DNA of 64,000 nucleotides from Desulfovibrio aminophilus DSM 12254 (GCF_000422565.1 NZ_AUMA01000006.1:248001-312000); one strand, 5' to 3'. Numbered from the stretch's first letter, positions 15,574-25,147 are shown. Numbers and translations are program-made. Notes: generated by a model not told the origin, from the sequence alone.

Positions 15574-16524
15574 ATGCGCCGTCTTCTTTTCGTCACCCTG
15601 GCCGTCCTGCTCTGGGTCGCGCCGTGCCTGGCCCAGGACAAGGTCTTCCACGTCTCCGTGACCCAGATCGTGGAACATCCGTCCCTGGACGCCATGCGTC
15701 TGGGCTTCCTGGACCGTCTCAAGGCCCTGGGCCTCAAGGTCGAACCCTCGGTGCACATCGCCCAGGGCAACATGGCTGCCAACGTCCAGATCGCCAGCCA
15801 GATCCAGGGCGAGAACCCCGACCTCATCCTGGCCATCACCACGCCCTCGGCCCAGGCCGTGGTCCAGAAGATCAAGGACAAGCCCGTCGTCTTCACCGGC
15901 GTCACCGATCCCCTGGCCGCCGGTCTGGTGAAGAGCCTGGCCGCCCCTGGGGGGAACGTCACCGGCATGACCGACAAGAGCCCCATGGACCGCCACTTGG
16001 CTCTGATCCGGGAGTGCCTGCCCGGACTCAAGCGCCTGGGTGTGCTCTACAACGCGGGCGAGCCCAACTCCGTGGTCCTGGTGAACCTGCTCAAGGACGA
16101 GTGCGCCAAGGCCGGGGTCGCCCTGGAGGAGGCCACGGCCGCCAACTCCGCCGCCGTGTATCAGGCGGCCAAGAGCCTCGCGGGCCGGGTGGACGCGGTC
16201 TACGTGCCCGTGGACAACACGGTGGTCTCGGCCCTGGAGGCGGCCATCAAGGTCTGCGAGCAGAACCGGCTGCCCTTCTTCTCAGGGGACACGGACTCCG
16301 TGGCCCGGGGCACCGTGGCGGCCCTGGCCGTGGACTACCGCAAGATGGGCGAGCAGACCGCGGACATGGCCGCGCGCATTCTCAAGGACGGCCGGAAACC
16401 CGGCGAGATGCCCGTGGAGAGCATCCGCGACCTCGCCCTGCACGTGAACACGGGCGCGGCGGCGCGCATGGGGCTGACTCTGCCCGAGAGCGTGCTCAAG
16501 CGGGCGGACAAGGTCATCCCCTGA
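15574..16524 (+). CDS. ABC transporter substrate-binding protein (PF04392 type)
   Basis: A 316-residue periplasmic binding protein of the ABC_sub_bind family, whose characterised members are linked to aromatic amino acid uptake (TrpX-like). A signal peptide covers residues 1-21 (cleavage after CLA), without a convincing lipobox. Family traits are VTQIVEHPSLDAMRLGF near the N-terminus, the LILAITTPSAQAV strand and VFTGVTDPLAAGLV. The ATG at 15574 was chosen because GGAGGG precedes it and the signal peptide starts there. It is followed by a permease and an ATPase gene, a complete importer. The substrate is not determinable from sequence. Confidence 0.85.
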   Translation: MRRLLFVTLAVLLWVAPCLAQDKVFHVSVTQIVEHPSLDAMRLGFLDRLKALGLKVEPSVHIAQGNMAANVQIASQIQGENPDLILAITTPSAQAVVQKIKDKPVVFTGVTDPLAAGLVKSLAAPGGNVTGMTDKSPMDRHLALIRECLPGLKRLGVLYNAGEPNSVVLVNLLKDECAKAGVALEEATAANSAAVYQAAKSLAGRVDAVYVPVDNTVVSALEAAIKVCEQNRLPFFSGDTDSVARGTVAALAVDYRKMGEQTADMAARILKDGRKPGEMPVESIRDLALHVNTGAAARMGLTLPESVLKRADKVIP

Positions 16525-16618
16525 GCCGGGCTCCGGCCTTGGAATTTGCCTTGCGCCGCGTTTCGGTGTACAGCCGCCGTCAACGCCGACGCACTCTATT
16601 CAGGAACCGCATCCGCCC

Positions 16619-17506
16619 ATGACCTCGTATGCTTTCTTCGGCGCCCTGGAACAGGGCTTCGCCTTCGGGCTCATGGTCCTGGGCGTCTATCTGACCTTCC
16701 GGGTCCTGGACTTCCCCGACCTCACCGTGGACGGCAGCCTGCCCCTGGGCGCGGCCGTCTCAGCCGTGGCCATCGACGCCGGGATGCACCCGGCCCTGTC
16801 CCTGGTCCTGGCCTGCGGCGCGGGCTTCCTGGCCGGGGCCGTGACCGGCTTCCTGAATACCCGCCTGCGCATCCTGCACCTGCTGGCCTCTATCCTGACC
16901 ATGATCGCGCTCTACTCCGTAAATCTGCGGATCATGGGCCGACCGAATCTGACCCTGCTCGGCAAGCCCACCCTGGTGGACCTCTTCACCACGGCCAGCG
17001 GCCTGCCACAGTATCTGTCCACCCCCCTGCTCTTCGGCCTCGCGACCGCCTTCGCGGCCGTGGTCCTGATCTGGTTCCTGCGCACCGAGTTGGGCTTGGC
17101 CCTGCTGGCCACGGGCGACAATCCACGCATGATCCGCGCCTTGGGCGTGAACACCGGCGGCACCATCATCCTCGGCCTGGGCCTGTCCAACGCCCTGACC
17201 GCCATGTCCGGGGCCTTGGTGGCCCAGAATCAGGGCGGCGCGGACGTGAACATGGGCGTGGGCACCATCGTGGCCGGACTGGCCTCGGTGATTCTCGGCG
17301 AAACCGTCTTCGGGCGGCGTTCCGTGGCCTGGGCCGTGCTGGCGGCCATCTTGGGCTCCCTGCTCTATCGCCTGGCCATCGCCCTGGCCCTGGGGCTCAA
17401 ACTCGGTTCCTTCTCCATCACCCCGAGCGACCTGAACCTGATCACCGCCCTGCTCGTGGTCCTGGCCCTGACCGCGCCGCGCATGAAGGCCAAGGTGTTC
17501 TCCTGA
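16619..17506 (+). CDS. ABC transporter permease (branched-chain/TrpY-like)
   Basis: A 295-residue inner-membrane protein with about eight to nine hydrophobic segments, of the BPD_transp_2 permease family that pairs with PF04392 binding proteins. [17 protein letters not shown] near residue 35 and the [20 protein letters not shown] segment near 200 are typical. The stop codon overlaps the ATG of the ATPase gene (TGATG), giving translational coupling. Together with its neighbours it forms an importer, probably for an amino acid or a related small molecule. Confidence 0.87.
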   Translation: MTSYAFFGALEQGFAFGLMVLGVYLTFRVLDFPDLTVDGSLPLGAAVSAVAIDAGMHPALSLVLACGAGFLAGAVTGFLNTRLRILHLLASILTMIALYSVNLRIMGRPNLTLLGKPTLVDLFTTASGLPQYLSTPLLFGLATAFAAVVLIWFLRTELGLALLATGDNPRMIRALGVNTGGTIILGLGLSNALTAMSGALVAQNQGGADVNMGVGTIVAGLASVILGETVFGRRSVAWAVLAAILGSLLYRLAIALALGLKLGSFSITPSDLNLITALLVVLALTAPRMKAKVFS

Positions 17507-18300
17507 TGTTGCGCGCCGAGGGCATCGCCAAGACCTTCTTCAAGGGCGGGGCCAACGAGGTCCGGGCCCTGAACGGCGTGAACCTGCGCCTGGACGAGGG
17601 CGAATTCGTCACGGTCATCGGCTCCAACGGCGCGGGCAAGTCCACCTTTCTCAACGCCGTGGCCGGGGTCTTTCCCGTGGACGAGGGCCGCGTGGTCATC
17701 GGCGACACGGACGTGACGGCCTGGCCCGAGTGGCGGCGCGCCGTGCTCATCGGCCGGGTTTTCCAGGATCCCTCCCAGGGCACCTGCCCCGGGGCCACCA
17801 TCGAACAAAATCTCGCCCTGGCGCTCAAGCGCGGGCAACCGCGCGGCCTGGGGCCCGGTGTGCGCCGTCGCGACCGAGAGCTGTTCCGGGAGCGGTTGTC
17901 GCGGCTCGGCCTGGGCCTGGAGAACCGCCTGCGCGACCCGGCCGGACTGCTCTCCGGCGGCCAGCGCCAAGCCCTTACCATGCTCATGTCCGTGCTGGTC
18001 CGGCCCCGGCTGCTCCTCCTGGACGAGCACACCGCCGCCCTGGACCCCAAGACCGCCGAGAAGATCCTGGGGCTCACCGCGCGGCTGGTGGAGGAACTGG
18101 GCCTGAGCACGCTCATGGTCACGCACAACATGCGCCAGGCCATCGGGCTCGGCCATCGGCTGGTCATGTTTCATCGCGGCGAGATCGTTCTGGACATCCG
18201 GGGCGAGGAAAAACGGAATCTGCGGGTGGAGAACCTGCTCACACGCTTCGCCGAGGCGCGCGGGGAGGAGTTCACCTCGGATCGGGCGCTGCTGGTCTGA
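17506..18300 (+). CDS. ABC transporter ATP-binding protein
   Basis: A 264-residue ATPase energising the importer encoded just upstream. Walker A is GSNGAGKST, the Q-loop is in [10 protein letters not shown], the signature is [11 protein letters not shown], Walker B is [12 protein letters not shown], and the switch histidine is in LMVTHNM. The D-loop context [12 protein letters not shown] is characteristic of the TrpZ/PF04392-linked ATPases. The reading frame continues open far upstream, but the ATG at 17506 overlaps the permease stop and begins the canonical domain, so that start is used. Confidence 0.9.
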   Translation: MLRAEGIAKTFFKGGANEVRALNGVNLRLDEGEFVTVIGSNGAGKSTFLNAVAGVFPVDEGRVVIGDTDVTAWPEWRRAVLIGRVFQDPSQGTCPGATIEQNLALALKRGQPRGLGPGVRRRDRELFRERLSRLGLGLENRLRDPAGLLSGGQRQALTMLMSVLVRPRLLLLDEHTAALDPKTAEKILGLTARLVEELGLSTLMVTHNMRQAIGLGHRLVMFHRGEIVLDIRGEEKRNLRVENLLTRFAEARGEEFTSDRALLV

Positions 18301-18365
18301 ACGCCGGAAGGCGTTGGCGGCGAACGGGAAACCATGTACACCAATCGAACACGAAGGAGACTTTC

Positions 18366-18785
18366 ATGAGCGAACTGACCTTTTCCATCGTCAAGCCCGA
18401 CGCCGTCGAGGCCGGACAGGCCGGCTCCGTCCTCCAGATGATCATCGACGCGGGCCTCAAGATCAAGGCCATGAAGATGATCCGGCTCACCCGTGAGCAG
18501 GCCGAGGGCTTCTACGCCGTGCACCGCGAGCGTCCCTTCTTCAAGGACCTGGTGAATTACATGATTTCCGGCCCGGTGGTCGTCTCCGTGCTGGAGGGCG
18601 ACAACGCCATCGCTCGTTACCGCGAGCTCATGGGCGCCACGGATCCGGCCAAGGCCGCCGAGGGCACCATCCGCAAGCGTTTCGGCAAGAGCATCGAGGC
18701 CAACGCCTGCCACGGCTCCGACGGCCCGGACACGGCCAAGACCGAGGTGGCCTATTTCTTCAGCCGCCTGGAGATGGTGGGCTGA
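18366..18785 (+). CDS. ndk: nucleoside diphosphate kinase
   Basis: A 139-residue enzyme transferring the terminal phosphate from NTPs to NDPs. The N-terminal [10 protein letters not shown] and the active-site histidine in NACHGSDG (about residue 116) are intact, and length is that of the family. GAAGGAGA lies just before the ATG at 18366. proC follows after one base, so the two are cotranscribed. Confidence 0.96.
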   Translation: MSELTFSIVKPDAVEAGQAGSVLQMIIDAGLKIKAMKMIRLTREQAEGFYAVHRERPFFKDLVNYMISGPVVVSVLEGDNAIARYRELMGATDPAKAAEGTIRKRFGKSIEANACHGSDGPDTAKTEVAYFFSRLEMVG

Positions 18786-18786
18786 C

Positions 18787-19587
18787 ATGGCCACTGTCGG
18801 CTTCATCGGCGTGGGCAACATGGGCACGGCCATCATCCGTGGTCTGGCCCGGCGCAAGGACATACAGCTCCTGGGCCTGGACCTGGACGCGGCCCGGCTC
18901 AAGGCCCTGGGCAAGGAGTGCGGCCTGAAGGCCGCCGCCTCGGTGAAGGAGCTGGTGCAGGCCAGCGACTACGTGGTCCTGGCCGTGAAGCCGCAGCAGG
19001 CCCCGGAAGTGCTCCAGGAGGCCGGTTCGGCCCTGGGCAAGACCCGCTGCCTCGTCTCCATCGCCGCCGGGCTCACCGTGGCCCGGCTCAAGGAGCTGAG
19101 CGGCGCCAAATGTCCCGTGGCGCGGGTCATGCCGAACACACCCGCCCTGGTGGGCGAAGGCGTCTTCGCCCTCTGCCTGGACGACCCGGGCCTGAAGAAG
19201 GCCCAGCGGGAGTTCTTGTCCGGGCTGTTCACCAGCCTGGGACAGGTGCATGTCCTGGCCGAGAAGCTCTTCGACGCCTTCACGGCGGTGATCGGCTCCG
19301 GTCCGGCCTATGTCTTCTACTTCATGCAGGCCCTGGCCGACGCGGCCGTGAACCTCGGCTTGCCCCGGGCCCAGGCCGTACAGATGGTCCAGGGCCTGTT
19401 CGCCGGTTCGGCCAAGCTGGCCGGCGAGGACGGGCGGCACCTGGGCGAGCTCACGGACATGGTCTGTTCACCCGCGGGCACGACCATCCGGGGCGTGCTG
19501 CACATGGACCGCACGGGCGTGAAGGGCAACATCGCCGACGCGGCCCGCGAGTCCTATCTGCGCAGCGTGGAGCTGGGCAAGAAATAG
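18787..19587 (+). CDS. proC: pyrroline-5-carboxylate reductase
   Basis: A 266-residue enzyme of the last step of proline synthesis, reducing 1-pyrroline-5-carboxylate with NAD(P)H. The Rossmann start IGVGNMGTAI, YVVLAVKPQQ, the RVMPNTPALVGEG block, and the C-terminal signature SPAGTTIRGV are all present. It starts one base after ndk and ends at a strong intrinsic terminator. Confidence 0.95.
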   Translation: MATVGFIGVGNMGTAIIRGLARRKDIQLLGLDLDAARLKALGKECGLKAAASVKELVQASDYVVLAVKPQQAPEVLQEAGSALGKTRCLVSIAAGLTVARLKELSGAKCPVARVMPNTPALVGEGVFALCLDDPGLKKAQREFLSGLFTSLGQVHVLAEKLFDAFTAVIGSGPAYVFYFMQALADAAVNLGLPRAQAVQMVQGLFAGSAKLAGEDGRHLGELTDMVCSPAGTTIRGVLHMDRTGVKGNIADAARESYLRSVELGKK

Positions 19588-19610
19588 TTTCCCGCCGGAC
19601 ATCATGCGAA

Positions 19611-19645
19611 AGCCCCGGTTCCGTCCTGGAACCGGGGCTTTTTTT
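19611..19645 (+). terminator. intrinsic terminator after proC
   Basis: A perfect 12-bp stem (AGCCCCGGTTCC against GGAACCGGGGCT) with a five-base loop runs directly into seven T residues. It lies between the convergent proC and antiporter genes. On the minus strand only TTTCGC follows, so it is best for the plus strand but may act on both. Confidence 0.93.
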
Positions 19646-19661
19646 CGCGCGCCGCGCGGGG

Positions 19662-21017
19662 TCAGGAGACCGGGCCGCCGCGCTGGGCCAGGGTCTTGCG
19701 CTCGTAGTCCGAGCGGTCCTTGCCCACGTAGAAGATGAAGGAACAGAGCATGACCAGCAGGCAGCCGGTGAGCGCCGCCTTGGCGGCCCCGGCCAGGGCG
19801 ATGAGGCAGAAGACGCAGGCGATCAGGGCCGAGCCCACCTGGAGCAGAGCCCGGGTGTTGGCCAGGCCGTAGCGCCGCAGCAGGTTGAGGGAGGAGTAGA
19901 AGTATGGCGGCAGGGTCAGGAGCACCGCGATGTCGCAGATCTCGCCGAACAGGGTCTGGGTGTCTCCGTCCTTGGACACGAGCATGAGCAGCGCGAGCAG
20001 GATGGTCATCATGACCGAGGCCAGGATCAGCCCGGCCACGGGCACGTTCTTGTGGTTCCGGCGGCCGAAGATCGCCGGGAGCGTGCCGTCCTGGGCCGCG
20101 CGGCAGCCCGCCTGGGAGACGAGCATCATCCAGGAGCCCAGGGAGGCGAGGCAGGCGAAGGCCGTGACCGCCGAGACGGCCTTGGAGATCAGACCCGCGA
20201 AGGGCAACTTGGCGCAGATGTGGCCCATGGCCAGGGAGAACGGCGCGCCCGAGGCAGCCATTTCCGCCGCCGGGAACATGCCCGAGATGGCCGAGCAGGA
20301 GAGGAGGTAGACCAGCCCGGCCAGGGCCGCGCCGATCATGGTCGAGAGCGGGATGTTGCGCTTGGGGTTGTCCACCACGGCGGTGTTCACCGAGGCGCTT
20401 TCGATGCCGATGAAGCTCCAGATGCAGAGCAGCACAGCGGCCATGACCGCCTCGCCCGGGGGCTTGCCGCCCACGATCCAGTTGGCCTGGAACAGGGCCG
20501 GGTCGAAGGAGAGCCAGCCCAGGGTTCCGGTGAGCACCACCGGGATGAGGAGCAGCACCACCCCGATGGAGACGAGGCGGCCGATCCAGGCCGCGCCCAG
20601 GATGTTGATGCCGGTGAAGAGCCAGATGAGGGCGATGGAGGTGACTCCGGCCGTCAGCGGATGCTCCAGGGCCGGGAAGAACACTGAAAGGTAGTCCACC
20701 CCGGTGATGGCGATGGCCAGGTTGCCGATCCAGTTGGCGTGGTAATAGAGCAGGCCCGCCTGGTAGCCGAGCACCGGCGAGACCTCGCCGGAATAGGCGA
20801 TGGGGCCGCCTTCCTGGGGATCCTCCATGCCCAGGCGGGAAAACACGTAGGCCAGGGCCAGGGCCCCCACCAGGGCGACGGCCCAGCCGACCACGGTGAT
20901 GCTGCCGATGGCGGCGAGGTTCGCGGGCAGCAAGGCGATGCCGGAACCCATCATGTTGCCCGCCACCACGGCGATACAGGCGATGAGGCCCATCTTGTGG
21001 CTGCTGTCGGCGGCCAT
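19662..21017 (-). CDS. APC-family amino acid/amine antiporter (AdiC/CadB-like)
   Basis: A 451-residue membrane protein with about twelve spans of the basic amino acid/polyamine antiporter family. The first helix VVAGNMMGSGIALLPANLA and the conserved SFIGIESASV followed by DNPKRNIPLSTM are as in AdiC and CadB. The ACLASLGSWMMLVSQAG segment is closest to CadB. It would exchange external arginine or lysine for the internal amine made by the decarboxylase encoded 55 bases upstream, consuming a proton per cycle for acid resistance (established for the E. coli pairs). Substrate choice cannot be settled by eye; the partner enzyme suggests arginine/agmatine. Confidence 0.85.
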   Translation of the reverse strand: MAADSSHKMGLIACIAVVAGNMMGSGIALLPANLAAIGSITVVGWAVALVGALALAYVFSRLGMEDPQEGGPIAYSGEVSPVLGYQAGLLYYHANWIGNLAIAITGVDYLSVFFPALEHPLTAGVTSIALIWLFTGINILGAAWIGRLVSIGVVLLLIPVVLTGTLGWLSFDPALFQANWIVGGKPPGEAVMAAVLLCIWSFIGIESASVNTAVVDNPKRNIPLSTMIGAALAGLVYLLSCSAISGMFPAAEMAASGAPFSLAMGHICAKLPFAGLISKAVSAVTAFACLASLGSWMMLVSQAGCRAAQDGTLPAIFGRRNHKNVPVAGLILASVMMTILLALLMLVSKDGDTQTLFGEICDIAVLLTLPPYFYSSLNLLRRYGLANTRALLQVGSALIACVFCLIALAGAAKAALTGCLLVMLCSFIFYVGKDRSDYERKTLAQRGGPVS

Positions 21018-21071
21018 GCGTCACTCCCCTTTCAGCGCTTGGGATGTTGAGAAGCCCGGCGATCCGGGGAA

Positions 21072-23372
21072 TCAGCCCTGCTTCACGCACATGATGGTGA
21101 AGTACTTCTTGCCGCCGCGTTTGATCCGTTCCACCCCGTGGATGTCGCTCTCGTATCCCGGGAAGAGGTTCTCGAAGTCCTGCCGGGCCAGGAGGTAGTC
21201 GAAGATGGGCGCGGCCTTCTTGTTCATGATCTCGCCGCCCATCATGACCGGGATGCCCGGGGGATAGGGCACGGTCATGACCGCCGGGACGCGGTCACGC
21301 ATGTCCTTGAGCTCCACGTACTCCACGTTCTTGCGCACCACCGCGTGGTAGGCGTCGGCGGGCTTCATGGCCTGGTCCGGGATGACCTGGAAGGCGGCCT
21401 GCATCTTGTCCAGCAGATTGTGGTCGCGGATGTGGCGGTGGATGGCGTTGCAGTGGTCCCTGAGCCCGACGCCCCGGTAGCAGGGATTGTCGCGCGTCAA
21501 CTCGGGCAGGACCAGCTCCAGGGGGGCGTTGTCGTCATAGAGGTCCTTGAACTTGAGCAACCCAGATAGGAGGGCCCCCTGCTTGGCCTTGGTGGTGCCC
21601 ATGGAGTTCAGCAGCAGGAAGGAATAGTAGTCCGTCTTTTCGCAGACGATGCGGTGGCGGATCAGATAGTTGGTGACGATGGCCGCGGGAATGCCCTCCT
21701 CGCTCATGCCGCCCTTCTCATCCAGGCCGGGCGTGGTGAAGGTGAGCTTGATGGGGTCGAGCATGGCGTAGTTCTCCTCCATGTCCTCGAACCCGTGCCA
21801 GTCGTCCTTGGGGCTGAAGATCCAGGGCTGCTGGTTCCCGGCCAGGTACTCCGCCGGGACGTTCTCGAAGTCGCAGGGCTTGCCGTTGTAGATGACCTTG
21901 CGCGGCTGCCACATGTCGAAGAACCACTCGCCCGCCTTGCGCATCTCCTTGGCGATCCGGGCCACCTTGCGGCGGATGTGCACGGCTTCCAGGATGGTGT
22001 CGCTGATGATGATCTCGCCGCTGTCGTCCATCATCTTGGTGGCCACGTCCAGGGAGGCGATCATGCTGTATTGCGGCGAGGTCGAGCCGTGCATCATGTA
22101 GGACTCGTTCAGTTCGTCCCGGTTGACCGAGACGTGGCTGCCGTTCTTCACGTGCAGCATGGAGGCCTGGGAAAAGGCCATGAGCAGCTTGTGTGTGGAC
22201 TGGGAACAGAAGATGGGCGGATGCTCCGTGTTCACCTCGTCGTCAGCCATGCCGTAGTGGTCCTTGTACATGGGATGGAAGCGGGCGTACGCGTACCAGG
22301 CCTCGTCGAAGTGCAGGTTCTCTACGCTCTTCTTGAGCTCCTTCTTGATGTTGATGACGTTGTAGCAGATGCCGTCGTAGGTGGAGTTGGTCAGGGCCGA
22401 CATCTTCACGGCGTTCTTCTTCAGCCCGGCCGGGATGAGCTTGTTGTCCTGGATCTTCTTGCGGATGGTCTTGGCCGAGAACTCGGAGAGTCGGCAGGGG
22501 CCGATGATGCCGCGCTTGTTGCGTCGGGGCACCATGTAGACCGGATAGGCCTCGGTGATGACCATGGCGTAGTTCAGGGACTTGTGGCAGTTGCGGTCCA
22601 CAAAGGCGATGTCGTCCCGGATGAGCTGGCTGCGCCAGATGATCTGGTTCACGTTGGAGGTGCCGTTGAGCACGTAGAAGGTCAGGTCCGCCCCGAAGAC
22701 CCGGGCGGAATTGCGCTCTGCGTCGCCCACCACCCCACTGTGGTCCAGCAGGGAGCCCAGCTCGGGCACGGAGATGGAGAGATCGGAGCGGAACACGTTC
22801 TCGCCGAAGAACTTGTGCATGGCCACCCCGGCCGGGCTCTTCAGGAAGCCCTCCCCGCCCATGTGGCCCGGGGTGTGCCAAGCGTACTTGTATTCCCGGG
22901 AATACTCCACGAGCATGCCGAAGAAGCTCGGGTACACGCTGAGGATGTAGTCAACCAGGAGCTTTTCGATGCGTCCGGCCAGGAATTCGATGGTGTCGGC
23001 GGTCTTCCAGATGCAGTCGTCGATGCGGCCGAGCACGTCCGTGGGGATGTTCTCGATCTCCCGGCGTTCGGTGAGCAGAACCACCGGCACGCCGCGGTTG
23101 CGGCGGCGGATGCCGTCCAGCAGTTCCTCCGGTGGCATTTTTTCTCCAATATCCTCCTTCTGGATGTCCCAGTCGATGACCACCACCCCGAGGTCGGCGC
23201 GCGAGGCGAACATCTCCAGCGCGTCCTCGTAGCTTTGGGAGGTCAGGACGGAGCACTCCTGCACCTGCTCCAGTTCTTCCTCCAGGGCGCGCAGCCGCAA
23301 TCCCTCGTCCGTTGGCGCGTCGAACTGTTTGGAAACGATCAGGACCGGCCAGCTGTGCTTGGTGATCTTCAT
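21072..23372 (-). CDS. adiA: Orn/Lys/Arg decarboxylase, biodegradative arginine decarboxylase type
   Basis: A 766-residue PLP decarboxylase of fold III. The N-terminal wing/flavodoxin-like domain (about residues 1-140) is followed by the PLP core with HTPGHMGGEGF, VLNGTSN and the Schiff-base lysine in SQSTHKLL. ESYMMHGSTSP and VPYPPGIPVMMGGE follow in the C-terminal part. Length and C-terminal spacing match the AdiA branch (about 755 residues) rather than lysine decarboxylases (about 713). I start at ATG 23372, seven bases after AAGGAG, because the wing domain begins there; the open frame further upstream is not family-like. It is cotranscribed with the antiporter and likely supports acid resistance. 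Confidence 0.88.
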   Translation of the reverse strand: MKITKHSWPVLIVSKQFDAPTDEGLRLRALEEELEQVQECSVLTSQSYEDALEMFASRADLGVVVIDWDIQKEDIGEKMPPEELLDGIRRRNRGVPVVLLTERREIENIPTDVLGRIDDCIWKTADTIEFLAGRIEKLLVDYILSVYPSFFGMLVEYSREYKYAWHTPGHMGGEGFLKSPAGVAMHKFFGENVFRSDLSISVPELGSLLDHSGVVGDAERNSARVFGADLTFYVLNGTSNVNQIIWRSQLIRDDIAFVDRNCHKSLNYAMVITEAYPVYMVPRRNKRGIIGPCRLSEFSAKTIRKKIQDNKLIPAGLKKNAVKMSALTNSTYDGICYNVINIKKELKKSVENLHFDEAWYAYARFHPMYKDHYGMADDEVNTEHPPIFCSQSTHKLLMAFSQASMLHVKNGSHVSVNRDELNESYMMHGSTSPQYSMIASLDVATKMMDDSGEIIISDTILEAVHIRRKVARIAKEMRKAGEWFFDMWQPRKVIYNGKPCDFENVPAEYLAGNQQPWIFSPKDDWHGFEDMEENYAMLDPIKLTFTTPGLDEKGGMSEEGIPAAIVTNYLIRHRIVCEKTDYYSFLLLNSMGTTKAKQGALLSGLLKFKDLYDDNAPLELVLPELTRDNPCYRGVGLRDHCNAIHRHIRDHNLLDKMQAAFQVIPDQAMKPADAYHAVVRKNVEYVELKDMRDRVPAVMTVPYPPGIPVMMGGEIMNKKAAPIFDYLLARQDFENLFPGYESDIHGVERIKRGGKKYFTIMCVKQG

Positions 23373-23431
23373 CCAGCATCTCCTTGGTGAGGTTTCGCGC
23401 CGTGCCGTCGCATGCCGTTGCGGACGCGTTA

Positions 23432-23445
23432 TCCGTCCGGACGGA
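23432..23445. repeat. 14-bp perfect palindrome TCCGTCCGGACGGA in the adiA leader
   Basis: The two 7-base arms TCCGTCC and GGACGGA are exactly complementary without a spacer, as in binding sites for dimeric regulators. It lies 60 bases upstream of the decarboxylase start, downstream of the predicted transcription start, so as a site it would act as a roadblock or be an RNA hairpin stem. Flanking bases extend it imperfectly. Confidence 0.4.
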
Positions 23446-23604
23446 CGGTCTGAATCCGTTGTACAGTGCGTTCGTGATCTTCTCCTGAGACGTTGCATGC
23501 GTCCAGCCGCGCCGAAAAAGCCGTGAGGCCAGAAAACAGGGTGCGGAGCGTGGAATCGGAATCCGATACGAGCCAGGAGCCGACTCGCATGGATGATACT
23601 GGAG

Positions 23605-23634
23605 TCTATACGCGTTGCGCGCGTCGCGCGTCAA
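23605..23634 (-). promoter_or_regulatory. candidate sigma-70 promoter for the decarboxylase/antiporter operon
   Basis: Minus strand TTGACG (23629-23634), 18-base GC-rich spacer, TATAGA (23605-23610). Consensus matches are 5/6 and 4/6. Predicted transcription start is near 23598. The spacer is one base longer than optimal and consists of alternating CG, which may lower basal activity. Confidence 0.5.
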
Positions 23635-23684
23635 ATGGACAATGCGGAGTGGGTGAAAAAAATACCGAGCGGGAAAATGCGGGA

Positions 23685-24167
23685 TCAGAGCGGGCGGATC
23701 ATGAGCGAGACGGTCTTTTTCCCGTTTTCCGTGTCCTGTGTGCCCGCTTGGCGGAAGCCGAAGCGCTCGTGGAAGGCCAGGGAGCCGGGGTTGGCGGGCT
23801 GAAGGTTCACTTCGCAGGTCAGGACCGGGGCGCGGCCGGTTGAGAAATCGATGACGGCGCGGTAGAGGGCCGAGCCCACGCCCAATCGGCGGGCGCTTTC
23901 GGCCACCACCACACGGTCGATGTAGCAGAATCCGGGATAGCGTTTCTTGAACCAGAGGAAGTTCGGACTGGCGTAATCCGCTTCCGGGGTCATGGCCAGG
24001 AGGAAGCCCAACGGGCCGGAATCATCTTCGGCCAAGTGGAAGAAGGCGGCCTGGGCGGTCAGTCGCCGAAGTCCGGCGACCCCCACGTCGTTGACGTTGG
24101 GCACGGCGGCGCGGTTGAGCCGGTCCAGGGCGGGGAGGTCGCTGTCTGTGACGGGGCGCAGGCGCAT
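23685..24167 (-). CDS. GNAT-family N-acetyltransferase
   Basis: A 160-residue Acetyltransf_1 protein. The acetyl-CoA pyrophosphate loop RRLGVGSALY is near residue 93, preceded by the core strand YIDRVVVAESA. The C-terminal NPGSLAFHERFGFRQAG is typical of small-molecule acetyltransferases. It starts 11 bases after the cbiB stop when the minus strand is read, so it may be cotranscribed with cbiB. No substrate can be assigned. Confidence 0.85.
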   Translation of the reverse strand: MRLRPVTDSDLPALDRLNRAAVPNVNDVGVAGLRRLTAQAAFFHLAEDDSGPLGFLLAMTPEADYASPNFLWFKKRYPGFCYIDRVVVAESARRLGVGSALYRAVIDFSTGRAPVLTCEVNLQPANPGSLAFHERFGFRQAGTQDTENGKKTVSLMIRPL

Positions 24168-24178
24168 GAGAAAGTCTC

Positions 24179-25129
24179 CTAGATGAACAGGCGCAACAGG
24201 CCGAGCCCGAGGAACAGGAACAGAGCCGTGAGCGCGGCCGTGAGCAGGCAGAGCTGGAACAGGGTCTCCAGCTTGTCCCCGTCCCAGAAGCCCCCTTCCG
24301 GGCCGATCCAGGGCTTGTCCTTCGTCCTACCGAAGTAGATCGCCGGGCCGCCCACGCGTGCTCCGCAGAGCCAGGCAGCCGCGCTCATGGGCCAGCCTGC
24401 GTTGGGGCTTTCGCTCTCGCTCGCGGCGGCGGCGACATGGGCCTTCGCCGCGCGCCAGTCCAGGTCCATGAGCGCGCCGGTGAGGATCATGACCAAGGCC
24501 GTGATCCGGGCCGGGATGTAGGCCAGCAGGTCGTCCAGCCGGGCCGGGAACTTGCCCAGGCGCTCGTAGCGCTCATCGCGGTAGCCCCACATGGAGTCCA
24601 GAGTGCTCACGGTTTTGTGGAACCAGAGGCCGCCAGGGCCTAGCAGGCAGAGCCAGAAGAATGGAGCGACGAAGGCGTCGTTCAGGTTTTCGCTCACGGT
24701 CTCGGCCAGTGCCCGGCGTACGCCGTCGGCGTCGAGATGCGCCGTCTCACGGCTGACCAGTCCGGAAAGGGTCACGCGCGCCCCAGGCAGATCGCCCTTT
24801 TCCAGCTGACGGGCCACGGCGCGGCCGGAGTCCAGAAGTCCTCTCAGGGCCAAGCCGCTCCAGGCGAGATAGAGGGCGACGAGCCAGCCGACCCAGGGCA
24901 GGCGGGAAAGATCGTGGGCCAGGGCGGCCGCGCCTCCGGCCAGGATCAGGGTGCTCAGACCGCCCCAGAAGAACAGGCCGCCGGGCATGAGCCGCCGCCC
25001 CCAAATTTCCAGGCGGTCGGCCACCAAGCCGAGTCCACGCACGGGATGAGGCAGGCGGGCCGGATCGCCCCAAAGCAGATCCAAGGCCAAGGCCAGCAAC
25101 GGCAGGAGCGTAAGGAAAACGGTGGTCAC
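24179..25129 (-). CDS. cbiB: adenosylcobinamide-phosphate synthase
   Basis: A 316-residue membrane protein of the CobD/CbiB family, attaching aminopropanol phosphate to adenosylcobyric acid in cobalamin synthesis. DLLWGDPARLPHPVRGLG at the N-terminus and ETVSENLNDAFVAPFFW near residue 145 are diagnostic, as is NAGWPMSAAAWL near 245. The start is GTG at 25129. No other cobalamin gene and no cobalamin riboswitch is visible nearby. It begins about 55 bases downstream of rpoD, after a terminator. Confidence 0.9.
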   Translation of the reverse strand: MTTVFLTLLPLLALALDLLWGDPARLPHPVRGLGLVADRLEIWGRRLMPGGLFFWGGLSTLILAGGAAALAHDLSRLPWVGWLVALYLAWSGLALRGLLDSGRAVARQLEKGDLPGARVTLSGLVSRETAHLDADGVRRALAETVSENLNDAFVAPFFWLCLLGPGGLWFHKTVSTLDSMWGYRDERYERLGKFPARLDDLLAYIPARITALVMILTGALMDLDWRAAKAHVAAAASESESPNAGWPMSAAAWLCGARVGGPAIYFGRTKDKPWIGPEGGFWDGDKLETLFQLCLLTAALTALFLFLGLGLLRLFI

Positions 25130-25147
25130 GTGGCGGCTCCGGGGACG

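Larger units (their letters stand above)
23373..23684. other. 312-bp intergenic region: long leader of the decarboxylase operon
   Basis: No coding gene is convincing here. Read on the minus strand it holds a sigma-70-like promoter (23605-23634), a predicted 5' leader of about 225 bases, a 14-bp perfect palindrome (23432-23445) and the adiA ribosome-binding site. A weak short frame fused to adiA lacks a good start signal. The leader is unusually long for the window, which suggests regulation by a protein or RNA structure. Confidence 0.5.

Noticed and set aside
16546-17505. A long open frame reading into the ABC ATPase gene from upstream, covering the permease gene in another frame.
   Set aside because: The permease frame has the membrane segments and family motifs; the extension is Arg/Pro/Gly-rich shadow sequence. 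The ATPase starts at 17506.
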